64,000 nt of DNA from Branchiostoma lanceolatum (taxonomy: Eukaryota; Chordata; Leptocardii; Amphioxiformes; Branchiostomatidae). The position numbers and the translations under genes are program-made. Location: assembly GCF_035083965.1 (NCBI RefSeq), contig NC_089738.1:14782734-14846733 (forward strand), in the 5' to 3' direction. The notes beneath the pieces were generated by a model that was not told where the DNA came from, did not search any database, and saw only the letters and a list, made by a program, of their open reading frames with translations. Positions 1 through 13,900 of this stretch are shown piece after piece. Position 1 is the first letter of the stretch. Every line of letters begins with the position of its first letter.

Positions 1-1943
1 CAGTGGCTGCTATTGAGTATATGGGCGGCTACACGCTGACGGGTAAGGCCATCGACTTCGCCACTCGTCTGCACTTCGACGTGAGGAAGGGCGCGCGAGC
101 CGACGTGACCAAGATAGCCGTCGTCATCACCGACGGCATATCCCAGGACGACGTCAAGCGTCCTGCTCGGAGAATGCGCCAGGCCGGAATCGTCACAATT
201 GCTATTGGTGTGGGAACCAACCTGGATAGCGACCAGCTGCTAGCTATCGCAGGAGATGAGAAGACTCTCCTGTCTCTGGATGATTTCGACAGACTTCAGG
301 ACTTGACTACTAAGCTGCCCACCATGCTTTGCGACGGTAAGATGCTGACTCTTGTACTTTGATGCATGGGATTCTACATATCTTAAAGAATCTTACCTTC
401 TGCTGATTCTTGCTGGCTTGGTGTCATGTTTGAAACCGTCCCGATTTTTTCCTTTGATATAGTTGGTACCAGCCAGCAAATTGTCGTCTCCATCTGCATC
501 ACAACTTCGTACGATGTCGCCCTTCTGAACGCCAATTCCAGCGCTTCCACGGCACTTTTCCAGCAAGTTGTTCAAGCGGTAAGAACCCAGCATTTCTCCA
601 TTGAACATTGAGTTTGTATACCAGAGCGGTATACTTTAGATTGCTGTGTCGTTACATCTTTGCTGTAAGCCAAGCGAAGAATTGCTGAGGCTGAGCACGA
701 TTTCAGTTCGATTTCTGCTTCTTACCCTGTTTAAGACCATCTTCTCCATGGATTAACAGGTCACGACTACCTTTACGAGCAGTGCTGCTGGGGTAGCAGC
801 CATTCAGCCCATTGGCTTCGCACCTGGGTAAGTAACTCCTTCTCTTGGAATGGCGCAAGGTCCAAAACAACCATGCCACTACACAAACGTCCGTAAAAAC
901 GCTCGGCATATGGTAGTTTAGAGCCTGGCAGGTCTTCTTTTGAATGTATGTCCGTTTCTCTTCTAGCTGCGGAGAAGGCGTAGTTTCGACCGTACAATGT
1001 GCCGTTGCTCCCTTCGCCCTGGACACTGTTTCCGACACCTTCCAGAATCTACAGGTCAACTTTGGAGACTTGACTATTGATCCTGCACAAACTACCGTTG
1101 TATCTGCTGGTAAGTCTACATGGCATGGCCAATCTTCTTTTCTCTATCTTTCAACTCTTAGATGAGAAGTTTACATGCTGCCATTTTGCTAACTTGTTGG
1201 TCTTCCCTTTCATATCCACTTGCTACAGCCACAAGAACGACCATCATTGTCACAGTGGAGCTGACTCTCACCTACACCGAGGACTTGCAAGATACCTCGT
1301 CACAGACCTATGTCGACTTGAGTGTGACCATCGAAAATGCGGTAGGTTCATCTGTCTTTAGCCGATGTTGAGCAATGTTTCCCACGGACATCCCTTCTTG
1401 CATAGTTCAAGCTCCTTCACTGAAAGCTTTGCACGGTCCTAAGTGGTCGACAGTCAGCCCAAAGATAAGGAGATGGAGTGTGCTTGATAGCCATTGTGCT
1501 AGTAAAGAGCATCCGTCTTGACATCTTTTTCAGATACTGCAAGTATTTTCGGCCAACCCAGCAGACATCCAGTCGGTGTCCATCACGTCAGTGGCCCCCG
1601 GGTAAGATTAAAAGTCTTGATGTAATTCAGCTTTGTTTTCATCAACTAATTCGCCTATCTATATATATCTACGCCAAGCCAAGTCGCTCAGCGCACTGCT
1701 TTTTGATGTCGACTTTACTTGCAATGCTTTTAGACCTTGGACACAAGAAAAATGGTTCCGTGCATCATGCTCTCCTTTCCTTTCCTCTTTGCAGAGCGTC
1801 CGCAACAAGCACGTCAGTGACCGTGAGTGTGGTGACGCTAGGAGCAAATGTCGACGCCACCACCCGAGTCATCATCAATACCACAGCGGCGGGAGTGCAG
1901 CTTGGAAACTTGCCTGTAGTGTCATCTACCGTTGGCGATACTA
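1..1943 (+). CDS. Array unit 0 (partial): C-terminal vWA and two SEA-like domains
   Basis: The window opens inside the vWA exon. Exons: A 1-336 (partial), B 463-578, C 760-827, D 967-1109, E 1229-1341, F 1534-1601, G 1795-1943. The vWA tail contains the MIDAS threonine of GGYTLTG, the ITDG aspartate and the closing cysteine. It shares two silent bases (gggaacc and gatagc) with units 2 and 10. Its F-G intron has a private change in the A-rich run (aaaaatgg). The MIDAS DxTxS loop lies upstream of the window. Confidence 0.9.
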
Positions 1944-4900
1944 GTATGTTGACACTACTATTGCCGCTGGGCTGACGTCGTTTTTCTCCATCATTCTTTT
2001 CTTGCTGTCATGTTCTTGCAGATATGGCTGCCTTGTAACTTCTTTCTTTTCAATCTCTAGTTCCTCCATGTTCGGCAGTAGCAGACATTGTCTTCGTTGT
2101 GGATGGCACTGGTAGCGTCGGCTTGGAGAACTTCGAGCGAATGAAGACCTTCATCGGGCAGATGCTTGCCTTCTTGGATATCGGAGAAAACGCCGTTCGC
2201 GTCTCTATCGTTCAGTATGCAGCCCAAGCGCGCACAGAATTCTTCCTTGACCAGTTCTACGACCTCCAGGATGCGCAAGATGCAGTGGCTGCTATTGAGT
2301 ATATGGGCGGCTACACGCTGACGGGTAAGGCCATCGACTTCGCCACTCGTCTGCACTTCGACGTGAGGAAGGGCGCGCGAGCCGACGTGACCAAGATAGC
2401 CGTCGTCATCACCGACGGCATATCCCATGACGACGTCAAGCGTCCTGCTCGGAGAATGCGCCAGGCCGGAATCGTCACCATTGCTATTGGTGTGGGCACC
2501 AACCTGGACAGCGACCAGCTGCTAGCTATCGCAGGAGATGAGAAGACTCTCCTGTCTCTGGATGATTTCGACAGACTTCAGGACTTGACTACTAAGCTGC
2601 CCACCATGCTTTGCGACGGTAAGATGCTGACTCTTGTACTTTGATGCATGGGATTCTACATATCTCAAAGAACCTTACCTTCTGCTGATTCTTGCTGGAT
2701 TGGTGTCATGTTTGAAACCGTCCCGATTTTTTCCTTTGATATAGTTGGTACCAGCCAGCAAATTGTCGTCTCCATCTGTATCACAACTTCGTACGATGTC
2801 GCCCTTCTGAACGCCAATTCCAGCGCTTCCACGGCACTTTTCCAGCAAGTTGTTCAAGCGGTAAGAACCCAGCATTTCTTCATTGAACATTGAGTTTGTA
2901 TACCAGAGCGGTATACTTTAGATTGCTGTGTCGTTACATCTTTGCTGTAAGCCAAGCGAAGAATTGCTGAGGCTGAGCACGATTTCAGTTCGATTTCTGC
3001 TTCTTACCCTGTTTAAGACCATCTTCTCCATGGATTAACAGGTCACGACTACCTTTACGAGCAGTGCTGCTGGGGTAGCAGCCATTCAACCCATTGGCTT
3101 CGCACCTGGGTAAGTAACTCCTTCTCTTGGAATGGCGCAAGGTCCAAAACAACCATGCCACTACACAAACGTCCGTGAAAACGCTCGGCATATGGTAGTT
3201 TAGAGCCTGGCAGGTCTTCTTTTGAATGTATGTCCGTTTCTCTTCTAGCTGCGGAGAAGGCGTAGTTTCGACCGTACAATGTGCCGTTGCTCCCTTCGCC
3301 CTGGACACTGTTTCCGACACCTTCCAGAATCTACAGGTCAACTTTGGAGACTTGACTATTGATCCTGCACAAACTACCGTTGTATCTGCTGGTAAGTCTA
3401 CATGGCATGGCCAATCTTCTTTTCTCTATCTTTCAACTCTTAGATGAGAAGTTTACATGCTGCCATTTTGCTAACTTGTTGGTCTTCCCTTTCATATCCA
3501 CTTGCTACAGCCACAAGAACGACCATCATTGTCACAGTGGAGCTGACTCTCACCTACACCGAGGACTTGCAAGATACCTCGTCACAGACCTATGTCGACT
3601 TGAGTGTGACCATCGAAAATGCGGTAGGTTCATCTGTCTTTAGCCGATGTTGAGCAATGTTTCCCACGGACATCCCTTCTTGCATAGTTCAAGCTCCTTC
3701 ACTGAAAGCTTTGCACGGTCCTAAGTGGTCGACAGTCAGCCCAAAGATAAGGAGATGGAGTGTGCTTGATAGCCATTGTGCTAGTAAAGAGCATCCGTCT
3801 TGACATCTTTTTCAGATACTGCAAGTATTTTCGGCCAACCCAGCAGACATCCAGTCGGTGTCCATCACGTCAGTGGCCCCCGGGTAAGATTAAAAGTCTT
3901 GATGTAATTCAGCTTTGTTTTCATCAACTAATTCGCCTATCTATATATATCTACGCCAAGCCAAGTCGCTCAGCGCACTGCTTTTTGATGTCGACTTTAC
4001 TTGCAATGCTTTTAGACCTTGGACACAAGAAAAAAAGGTTCCGTGCATCATACTCTCCTTTCCTTTCCTCTTTGCAGAGCGTCCGCAACAAGCACGTCAG
4101 TGACCGTGAGTGTGGTGACGCTAGGAGCAAATGTCGACGCCACCACCCGAGTCATCATCAATACCACAGCGGCGGGAGTGCAGCTTGGAAACTTGCCTGT
4201 AGTGTCATCTACCGTTGGCGATACTAGTATGTTGACACTACTATTGCCGCTGGGCTGACGTCGTTTTTCTCCATCATTCTTTTCTTGCTGTCATGTTCTT
4301 GCAGATATGGCTGCCTTGTAACTTCTTTCTTTTCAATCTCTAGTTCCTCCATGTTCGGCAGTAGCAGACATTGTCTTCGTTGTGGATGGCACTGGTAGCG
4401 TCGGCTTGGAGAACTTCGAGCGAATGAAGACCTTCATCGGGCAGATGCTTGCCTTCTTGGATATCGGAGAAAACGCCGTTCGCGTCTCTATCGTTCAGTA
4501 TGCAGCCCAAGCGCGCACAGAATTCTTCCTTGACCAGTTCTACGACCTCCAGGATGCGCAAGATGCAGTGGCTGCTATTGAGTATATGGGCGGCTACACG
4601 CTGACGGGTAAGGCCATCGACTTCGCCACTCGTCTGCACTTCGACGTGAGGAAGGGCGCGCGAGCCGACGTGACCAAGATAGCCGTCGTCATCACCGACG
4701 GCATATCCCAGGACGACGTCAAGCGTCCTGCTCGGAGAATGCGCCAGGCCGGAATCGTCACCATTGCTATTGGTGTGGGAACCAACCTGGATAGCGACCA
4801 GCTGCTAGCTATCGCAGGAGATGAGAAGACTCTCCTGTCTCTGGATGATTTCGACAGACTTCAGGACTTGACTACTAAGCTGCCCACCATGCTTTGCGAC

Positions 4901-7900
4901 GGTAAGATGCTGACTCTTGTACTTTGATGCATGGGATTCTACATGTCTCAAAGAATCTTACCTTCTGCTGATTCTTGCTGGATTGGTGTCATGTTTGAAA
5001 CCGTCCCGATTTTTTCCTTTGATATAGTTGGTACCAGCCAGCAAATTGTCGTCTCCATCTGCATCACAACTTCGTACGATGTCGCCCTTCTGAACGCCAA
5101 TTCCAGCGCTTCCACGGCACTTTTCCAGCAAGTTGTTCAAGCGGTAAGAACCCAGCATTTCTTCATTGAACATTGAGTTTGTATACCAGAGCGGTATACT
5201 TTAGATTGCTGTGTCGTTACATCTTTGCTGTAAGCCAAGCGAAGAATTGCTGAGGCTGAGCACGATTTCAGTTCGATTTCTGCTTCTTACCCTGTTTAAG
5301 ACCATCTTCTCCATGGATTAACAGGTCACGACTACCTTTACGAGCAGTGCTGCTGGGGTAGCAGCCATTCAACCCATTGGCTTCGCACCTGGGTAAGTAA
5401 CTCCTTCTCTTGGAATGGCGCAAGGTCCAAAACAACCATGCCACTACACAAACGTCCGTGAAAACGCTCGGCATATGGTAGTTTAGAGCCTGACAGGTCT
5501 TCTTTTGAATGTATATCCGTTTCTCTTCTAGCTGCGGAGAAGGCGTAGTTTCGACCGTACAATGTGCCGTTGCTCCCTTCGCCCTGGACACTGTTTCCGA
5601 CACCTTCCAGAATCTACAGGTCAACTTTGGAGACTTGACTATTGATCCTGCACAAACTACCGTTGTATCTGCTGGTAAGTCTACATGGCATGGCCAATCT
5701 TCTTTTCTCTATCTTTCAACTCTTAGATGAGAAGTTTACATGCTTCCATTTTGCTAACTTGTTGGTCTTCCCTTTCATATCCACTTGCTACAGCCACAAG
5801 AACGACCATCATTATCACAGTGGAGCTGACTCTCACCTACACCGAGGACTTGCAAGATACCTCGTCACAGACCTATGTCGACTTGAGTGTGACCATCGAA
5901 AACGCGGTAGGTTCATCTGTCTTTAGCCGATGTTGAGCAATGTTTCCCACGGACATCCCTTCTTGCATAGTTCAAGCTCCTTCACTGAAAGCTTTGCACG
6001 GTCCGAAGTGGTCGACAGTCAGCCCAAAGATAAGGAGCTTGAGTGTGCTTGATAGCCATTGTGCTAGTAAAGAGCATCCGTCTTGACATCTTTTTCAGAT
6101 ACTGCAAGTATTTTCGGCCAACCCAGCAAACATCCAGTCGGTGTCCATCACGTCAGTGGCCCCCGGGTAAGATTAAAAGTCTTGATGTAATTCAGCTTTG
6201 TTTTCATCAACTAGTTCGCCTATCTATATATATCTACGCCAAGCCAAGTCGCTCAGCGCACTGCTTTTTGATGTCGACTTTACTTGCAATGCTTTTAGAC
6301 CTTGGACACAAGAAAAAAAGGTTCCGTGCATCATACTCTCCTTTCCTTTTTCCTCTTTGCAGAGCGTCCGCAACAAGCACGTCAGTGACCGTGAGTGTGG
6401 TGACGCTAGGAGCAAATGTCGACGCCACCACCCGAGTCATCATCAATACCACAGCGGCGGGAGTGCAGCTTGGAAACTTGCCTGTAGTGTCATCTACCGT
6501 TGGCGATACTAGTATGTTGACACTACTATTGCCGCTGGGCTGACGTCGTTTTTCTCCATCATTCTTTTCTTGCTGTCATGTTCTTGCAGATATGGCTGCC
6601 TTGTAACTTCTTTCTTTTCAATCTCTAGTTCCTCCATGTTCGGCAGTAGCAGACATTGTCTTCGTTGTGGATGGCACTGGTAGCGTCGGCTTGGAGAACT
6701 TCGAGCGAATGAAGACCTTCATCGGGCAGATGCTTGCCTTCTTGGATATCGGAGAAAACGCCGTTCGCGTCTCTATCGTTCAGTATGCAGCCCAAGCGCG
6801 CACAGAATTCTTCCTTGACCAGTTCTACGACCTCCAGGATGCGCAAGATGCAGTGGCTGCTATTGAGTATATGGGCGGCTACACGCTGACGGGTAAGGCC
6901 ATCGACTTCGCCACTCGTCTGCACTTCGACGTGAGGAAGGGCGCGCGAGCCGACGTGACCAAGATAGCCGTCGTCATCACCGACGGCATATCCCAGGACG
7001 ACGTCAAGCGTCCTGCTCGGAGAATGCGCCAGGCCGGAATCGTCACCATTGCTATTGGTGTGGGCACCAACCTGGACAGCGACCAGCTGCTAGCTATCGC
7101 AGGAGATGAGAAGACTCTCCTGTCTCTGGATGATTTCGACAGACTTCAGGACTTGACTACTAAGCTGCCCACCATGCTTTGCGACGGTAAGATGCTGACT
7201 CTTGTACTTTGATGCATGGGATTCTACATATCTCAAAGAACCTTACCTTCTGCTGATTCTTGCTGGATTGGTGTCATGTTTGAAACCGTCCCGATTTTTT
7301 CCTTTGATATAGTTGGTACCAGCCAGCAAATTGTCGTCTCCATCTGTATCACAACTTCGTACGATGTCGCCCTTCTGAACGCCAATTCCAGCGCTTCCAC
7401 GGCACTTTTCCAGCAAGTTGTTCAAGCGGTAAGAACCCAGCATTTCTTCATTGAACATTGAGTTTGTATACCAGAGCGGTATACTTTAGATTGCTGTGTC
7501 GTTACATCTTTGCTGTAAGCCAAGCGAAGAATTGCTGAGGCTGAGCACGATTTCAGTTCGATTTCTGCTTCTTACCCTATTTAAGACCATCTTCTCCATG
7601 GATTAACAGGTCACGACTACCTTTACGAGCAGTGCTGCTGGGGTAGCAGCCATTCAACCCATTGGCTTCGCACCTGGGTAAGTAACTCCTTCTCTTGGAA
7701 TGGCGCAAGGTCCAAAACAACCATGCCACTACACAAACGTCCGTGAAAACGCTCGGCATATGGTAGTTTAGAGCCTGGCAGGTCTTCTTTTGAATGTATG
7801 TCCGTTTCTCTTCTAGCTGCGGAGAAGGCGTAGTTTCGACCGTACAATGTGCCGTTGCTCCCTTCGCCCTGGACACTGTTTCCGACACCTTCCAGAATCT

Positions 7901-10900
7901 ACAGGTCAACTTTGGAGACTTGACTATTGATCCTGCACAAACTACCGTTGTATCTGCTGGTAAGTCTACATGGCATGGCCAATCTTCTTTTCTCTATCTT
8001 TCAACTCTTAGATGAGAAGTTTACATGCTGCCATTTTGCTAACTTGTTGGTCTTCCCTTTCATATCCACTTGCTACAGCCACAAGAACGACCATCATTGT
8101 CACAGTGGAGCTGACTCTCACCTACACCGAGGACTTGCAAGATACCTCGTCACAGACCTATGTCGACTTGAGTGTGACCATCGAAAATGCGGTAGGTTCA
8201 TCTGTCTTTAGCCGATGTTGAGCAATGTTTCCCACGGACATCCCTTCTTGCATAGTTCAAGCTCCTTCACTGAAAGCTTTGCACGGTCCGAAGTGGTCGA
8301 CAGTCAGCCCAAAGATAAGGAGATGGAGTGTGCTTGATAGCCATTGTGCTAGTAAAGAGCATCCGTCTTGACATCTTTTTCAGATACTGCAAGTATTTTC
8401 GGCCAACCCAGCAGACATCCAGTCGGTGTCCATCACGTCAGTGGCCCCCGGGTAAGATTAAAAGTCTTGATGTAATTCAGCTTTGTTTTCATCAACTAAT
8501 TCGCCTATCTATATATATCTACGCCAAGCCAAGTCGCTCAGCGCACTGCTTTTTGATGTCGACTTTACTTGCAATGCTTTTAGACCTTGGACACAAGAAA
8601 AAAAGGTTCCGTGCATCATACTCTCCTTTCCTTTCCTCTTTGCAGAGCGTCCGCAACAAGCACGTCAGTGACCGTGAGTGTGGTGACGCTAGGAGCAAAT
8701 GTCGACGCCACCACCCGAGTCATCATCAATACCACAGCGGCGGGAGTGCAGCTTGGAAACTTGCCTGTAGTGTCATCTACCGTTGGCGATACTAGTATGT
8801 TGACACTACTATTGCCGCTGGGCTGACGTCGTTTTTCTCCATCATTCTTTTCTTGCTGTCATGTTCTTGCAGATATGGCTGCCTTGTAACTTCTTTCTTT
8901 TCAATCTCTAGTTCCTCCATGTTCGGCAGTAGCAGACATTGTCTTCGTTGTGGATGGCACTGGTAGCGTCGGCTTGGAGAACTTCGAGCGAATGAAGACC
9001 TTCATCGGGCAGATGCTTGCCTTCTTGGATATCGGAGAAAACGCCGTTCGCGTCTCTATCGTTCAGTATGCAGCCCAAGCGCGCACAGAATTCTTCCTTG
9101 ACCAGTTCTACGACCTCCAGGATGCGCAAGATGCAGTGGCTGCTATTGAGTATATGGGCGGCTACACGCTGACGGGTAAGGCCATCGACTTCGCCACTCG
9201 TCTGCACTTCGACGTGAGGAAGGGCGCGCGAGCCGACGTGACCAAGATAGCCGTCGTCATCACCGACGGCATATCCCAGGACGACGTCAAGCGTCCTGCT
9301 CGGAGAATGCGCCAGGCCGGAATCGTCACCATTGCTATTGGTGTGGGCACCAACCTGGACAGCGACCAGCTGCTAGCTATCGCAGGAGATGAGAAGACTC
9401 TCCTGTCTCTGGATGATTTCGACAGACTTCAGGACTTGACTACTAAGCTGCCCACCATGCTTTGCGACGGTAAGATGCTGACTCTTGTACTTTGATGCAT
9501 GGGATTCTACATATCTCAAAGAATCTTACCTTCTGCTGATTCTTGCTGGATTGGTGTCATGTTTGAAACCGTCCCGATTTTTTCCTTTGATATAGTTGGT
9601 ACCAGCCAGCAAATTGTCGTCTCCATCTGCATCACAACTTCGTACGATGTCGCCCTTCTGAACGCCAATTCCAGCGCTTCCACGGCACTTTTCCAGCAAG
9701 TTGTTCAAGCGGTAAGAACCCAGCATTTCTTCATTGAACATTGAGTTTGTATACCAGAGCGGTATACTTTAGATTGCTGTGTCGTTACATCTTTGCTGTA
9801 AGCCAAGCGAAGAATTGCTGAGGCTGAGCACGATTTCAGTTCGATTTCTGCTTCTTACCCTGTTTAAGACCATCTTCTCCATGGATTAACAGGTCACGAC
9901 TACCTTTACGAGCAGTGCTGCTGGGGTAGCAGCCATTCAACCCATTGGCTTCGCACCTGGGTAAGTAACTCCTTCTCTTGGAATGGCGCAAGGTCCAAAA
10001 CAACCATGCCACTACACAAACGTCCGTGAAAACGCTCGGCATATGGTAGTTTAGAGCCTGACAGGTCTTCTTTTGAATGTATATCCGTTTCTCTTCTAGC
10101 TGCGGAGAAGGCGTAGTTTCGACCGTACAATGTGCCGTTGCTCCCTTCGCCCTGGACACTGTTTCCGACACCTTCCAGAATCTACAGGTCAACTTTGGAG
10201 ACTTGACTATTGATCCTGCACAAACTACCGTTGTATCTGCTGGTAAGTCTACATGGCATGGCCAATCTTCTTTTCTCTATCTTTCAACTCTTAGATGAGA
10301 AGTTTACATGCTTCCATTTTGCTAACTTGTTGGTCTTCCCTTTCATATCCACTTGCTACAGCCACAAGAACGACCATCATTATCACAGTGGAGCTGACTC
10401 TCACCTACACCGAGGACTTGCAAGATACCTCGTCACAGACCTATGTCGACTTGAGTGTGACCATCGAAAACGCGGTAGGTTCATCTGTCTTTAGCCGATG
10501 TTGAGCAATGTTTCCCACGGACATCCCTTCTTGCATAGTTCAAGCTCCTTCACTGAAAGCTTTGCACGGTCCGAAGTGGTCGACAGTCAGCCCAAAGATA
10601 AGGAGCTTGAGTGTGCTTGATAGCCATTGTGCTAGTAAAGAGCATCCGTCTTGACATCTTTTTCAGATACTGCAAGTATTTTCGGCCAACCCAGCAAACA
10701 TCCAGTCGGTGTCCATCACGTCAGTGGCCCCCGGGTAAGATTAAAAGTCTTGATGTAATTCAGCTTTGTTTTCATCAACTAGTTCGCCTATCTATATATA
10801 TCTACGCCAAGCCAAGTCGCTCAGCGCACTGCTTTTTGATGTCGACTTTACTTGCAATGCTTTTAGACCTTGGACACAAGAAAAAAAGGTTCCGTGCATC

Positions 10901-13900
10901 ATACTCTCCTTTCCTTTTTCCTCTTTGCAGAGCGTCCGCAACAAGCACGTCAGTGACCGTGAGTGTGGTGACGCTAGGAGCAAATGTCGACGCCACCACC
11001 CGAGTCATCATCAATACCACAGCGGCGGGAGTGCAGCTTGGAAACTTGCCTGTAGTGTCATCTACCGTTGGCGATACTAGTATGTTGACACTACTATTGC
11101 CGCTGGGCTGACGTCGTTTTTCTCCATCATTCTTTTCTTGCTGTCATGTTCTTGCAGATATGGCTGCCTTGTAACTTCTTTCTTTTCAATCTCTAGTTCC
11201 TCCATGTTCGGCAGTAGCAGACATTGTCTTCGTTGTGGATGGCACTGGTAGCGTCGGCTTGGAGAACTTCGAGCGAATGAAGACCTTCATCGGGCAGATG
11301 CTTGCCTTCTTGGATATCGGAGAAAACGCCGTTCGCGTCTCTATCGTTCAGTATGCAGCCCAAGCGCGCACAGAATTCTTCCTTGACCAGTTCTACGACC
11401 TCCAGGATGCGCAAGATGCAGTGGCTGCTATTGAGTATATGGGCGGCTACACGCTGACGGGTAAGGCCATCGACTTCGCCACTCGTCTGCACTTCGACGT
11501 GAGGAAGGGCGCGCGAGCCGACGTGACCAAGATAGCCGTCGTCATCACCGACGGCATATCCCAGGACGACGTCAAGCGTCCTGCTCGGAGAATGCGCCAG
11601 GCCGGAATCGTCACCATTGCTATTGGTGTGGGCACCAACCTGGACAGCGACCAGCTGCTAGCTATCGCAGGAGATGAGAAGACTCTCCTGTCTCTGGATG
11701 ATTTCGACAGACTTCAGGACTTGACTACTAAGCTGCCCACCATGCTTTGCGACGGTAAGATGCTGACTCTTGTACTTTGATGCATGGGATTCTACATATC
11801 TCAAAGAACCTTACCTTCTGCTGATTCTTGCTGGATTGGTGTCATGTTTGAAACCGTCCCGATTTTTTCCTTTGATATAGTTGGTACCAGCCAGCAAATT
11901 GTCGTCTCCATCTGTATCACAACTTCGTACGATGTCGCCCTTCTGAACGCCAATTCCAGCGCTTCCACGGCACTTTTCCAGCAAGTTGTTCAAGCGGTAA
12001 GAACCCAGCATTTCTTCATTGAACATTGAGTTTGTATACCAGAGCGGTATACTTTAGATTGCTGTGTCGTTACATCTTTGCTGTAAGCCAAGCGAAGAAT
12101 TGCTGAGGCTGAGCACGATTTCAGTTCGATTTCTGCTTCTTACCCTATTTAAGACCATCTTCTCCATGGATTAACAGGTCACGACTACCTTTACGAGCAG
12201 TGCTGCTGGGGTAGCAGCCATTCAACCCATTGGCTTCGCACCTGGGTAAGTAACTCCTTCTCTTGGAATGGCGCAAGGTCCAAAACAACCATGCCACTAC
12301 ACAAACGTCCGTGAAAACGCTCGGCATATGGTAGTTTAGAGCCTGGCAGGTCTTCTTTTGAATGTATGTCCGTTTCTCTTCTAGCTGCGGAGAAGGCGTA
12401 GTTTCGACCGTACAATGTGCCGTTGCTCCCTTCGCCCTGGACACTGTTTCCGACACCTTCCAGAATCTACAGGTCAACTTTGGAGACTTGACTATTGATC
12501 CTGCACAAACTACCGTTGTATCTGCTGGTAAGTCTACATGGCATGGCCAATCTTCTTTTCTCTATCTTTCAACTCTTAGATGAGAAGTTTACATGCTGCC
12601 ATTTTGCTAACTTGTTGGTCTTCCCTTTCATATCCACTTGCTACAGCCACAAGAACGACCATCATTGTCACAGTGGAGCTGACTCTCACCTACACCGAGG
12701 ACTTGCAAGATACCTCGTCACAGACCTATGTCGACTTGAGTGTGACCATCGAAAATGCGGTAGGTTCATCTGTCTTTAGCCGATGTTGAGCAATGTTTCC
12801 CACGGACATCCCTTCTTGCATAGTTCAAGCTCCTTCACTGAAAGCTTTGCACGGTCCTAAGTGGTCGACAGTCAGCCCAAAGATAAGGAGATGGAGTGTG
12901 CTTGATAGCCATTGTGCTAGTAAAGAGCATCCGTCTTGACATCTTTTTCAGATACTGCAAGTATTTTCGGCCAACCCAGCAGACATCCAGTCGGTGTCCA
13001 TCACGTCAGTGGCCCCCGGGTAAGATTAAAAGTCTTGATGTAATTCAGCTTTGTTTTCATCAACTAATTCGCCTATCTATATATATCTACGCCAAGCCAA
13101 GTCGCTCAGCGCACTGCTTTTTGATGTCGACTTTACTTGCAATGCTTTTAGACCTTGGACACAAGAAAAAAAGGTTCCGTGCATCATACTCTCCTTTCCT
13201 TTCCTCTTTGCAGAGCGTCCGCAACAAGCACGTCAGTGACCGTGAGTGTGGTGACGCTAGGAGCAAATGTCGACGCCACCACCCGAGTCATCATCAATAC
13301 CACAGCGGCGGGAGTGCAGCTTGGAAACTTGCCTGTAGTGTCATCTACCGTTGGCGATACTAGTATGTTGACACTACTATTGCCGCTGGGCTGACGTCGT
13401 TTTTCTCCATCATTCTTTTCTTGCTGTCATGTTCTTGCAGATATGGCTGCCTTGTAACTTCTTTCTTTTCAATCTCTAGTTCCTCCATGTTCGGCAGTAG
13501 CAGACATTGTCTTCGTTGTGGATGGCACTGGTAGCGTCGGCTTGGAGAACTTCGAGCGAATGAAGACCTTCATCGGGCAGATGCTTGCCTTCTTGGATAT
13601 CGGAGAAAACGCCGTTCGCGTCTCTATCGTTCAGTATGCAGCCCAAGCGCGCACAGAATTCTTCCTTGACCAGTTCTACGACCTCCAGGATGCGCAAGAT
13701 GCAGTGGCTGCTATTGAGTATATGGGCGGCTACACGCTGACGGGTAAGGCCATCGACTTCGCCACTCGTCTGCACTTCGACGTGAGGAAGGGCGCGCGAG
13801 CCGACGTGACCAAGATAGCCGTCGTCATCACCGACGGCATATCCCAGGACGACGTCAAGCGTCCTGCTCGGAGAATGCGCCAGGCCGGAATCGTCACCAT

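Noticed and set aside
703..1059. 118-codon minus-strand frame repeated in every array unit (and similar 99-, 74-, 71- and 63-codon frames)
   Set aside because: They lie antisense to or across the exon-intron structure of the plus-strand gene, recur only because the unit repeats, and have no protein-like features or splice support.
1478..1975. Plus-strand frames of 155-166 codons across exons F, G and their intron
   Set aside because: They run through good splice sites in a frame different from the exons, and their ends change with single-base intron indels; shadows.
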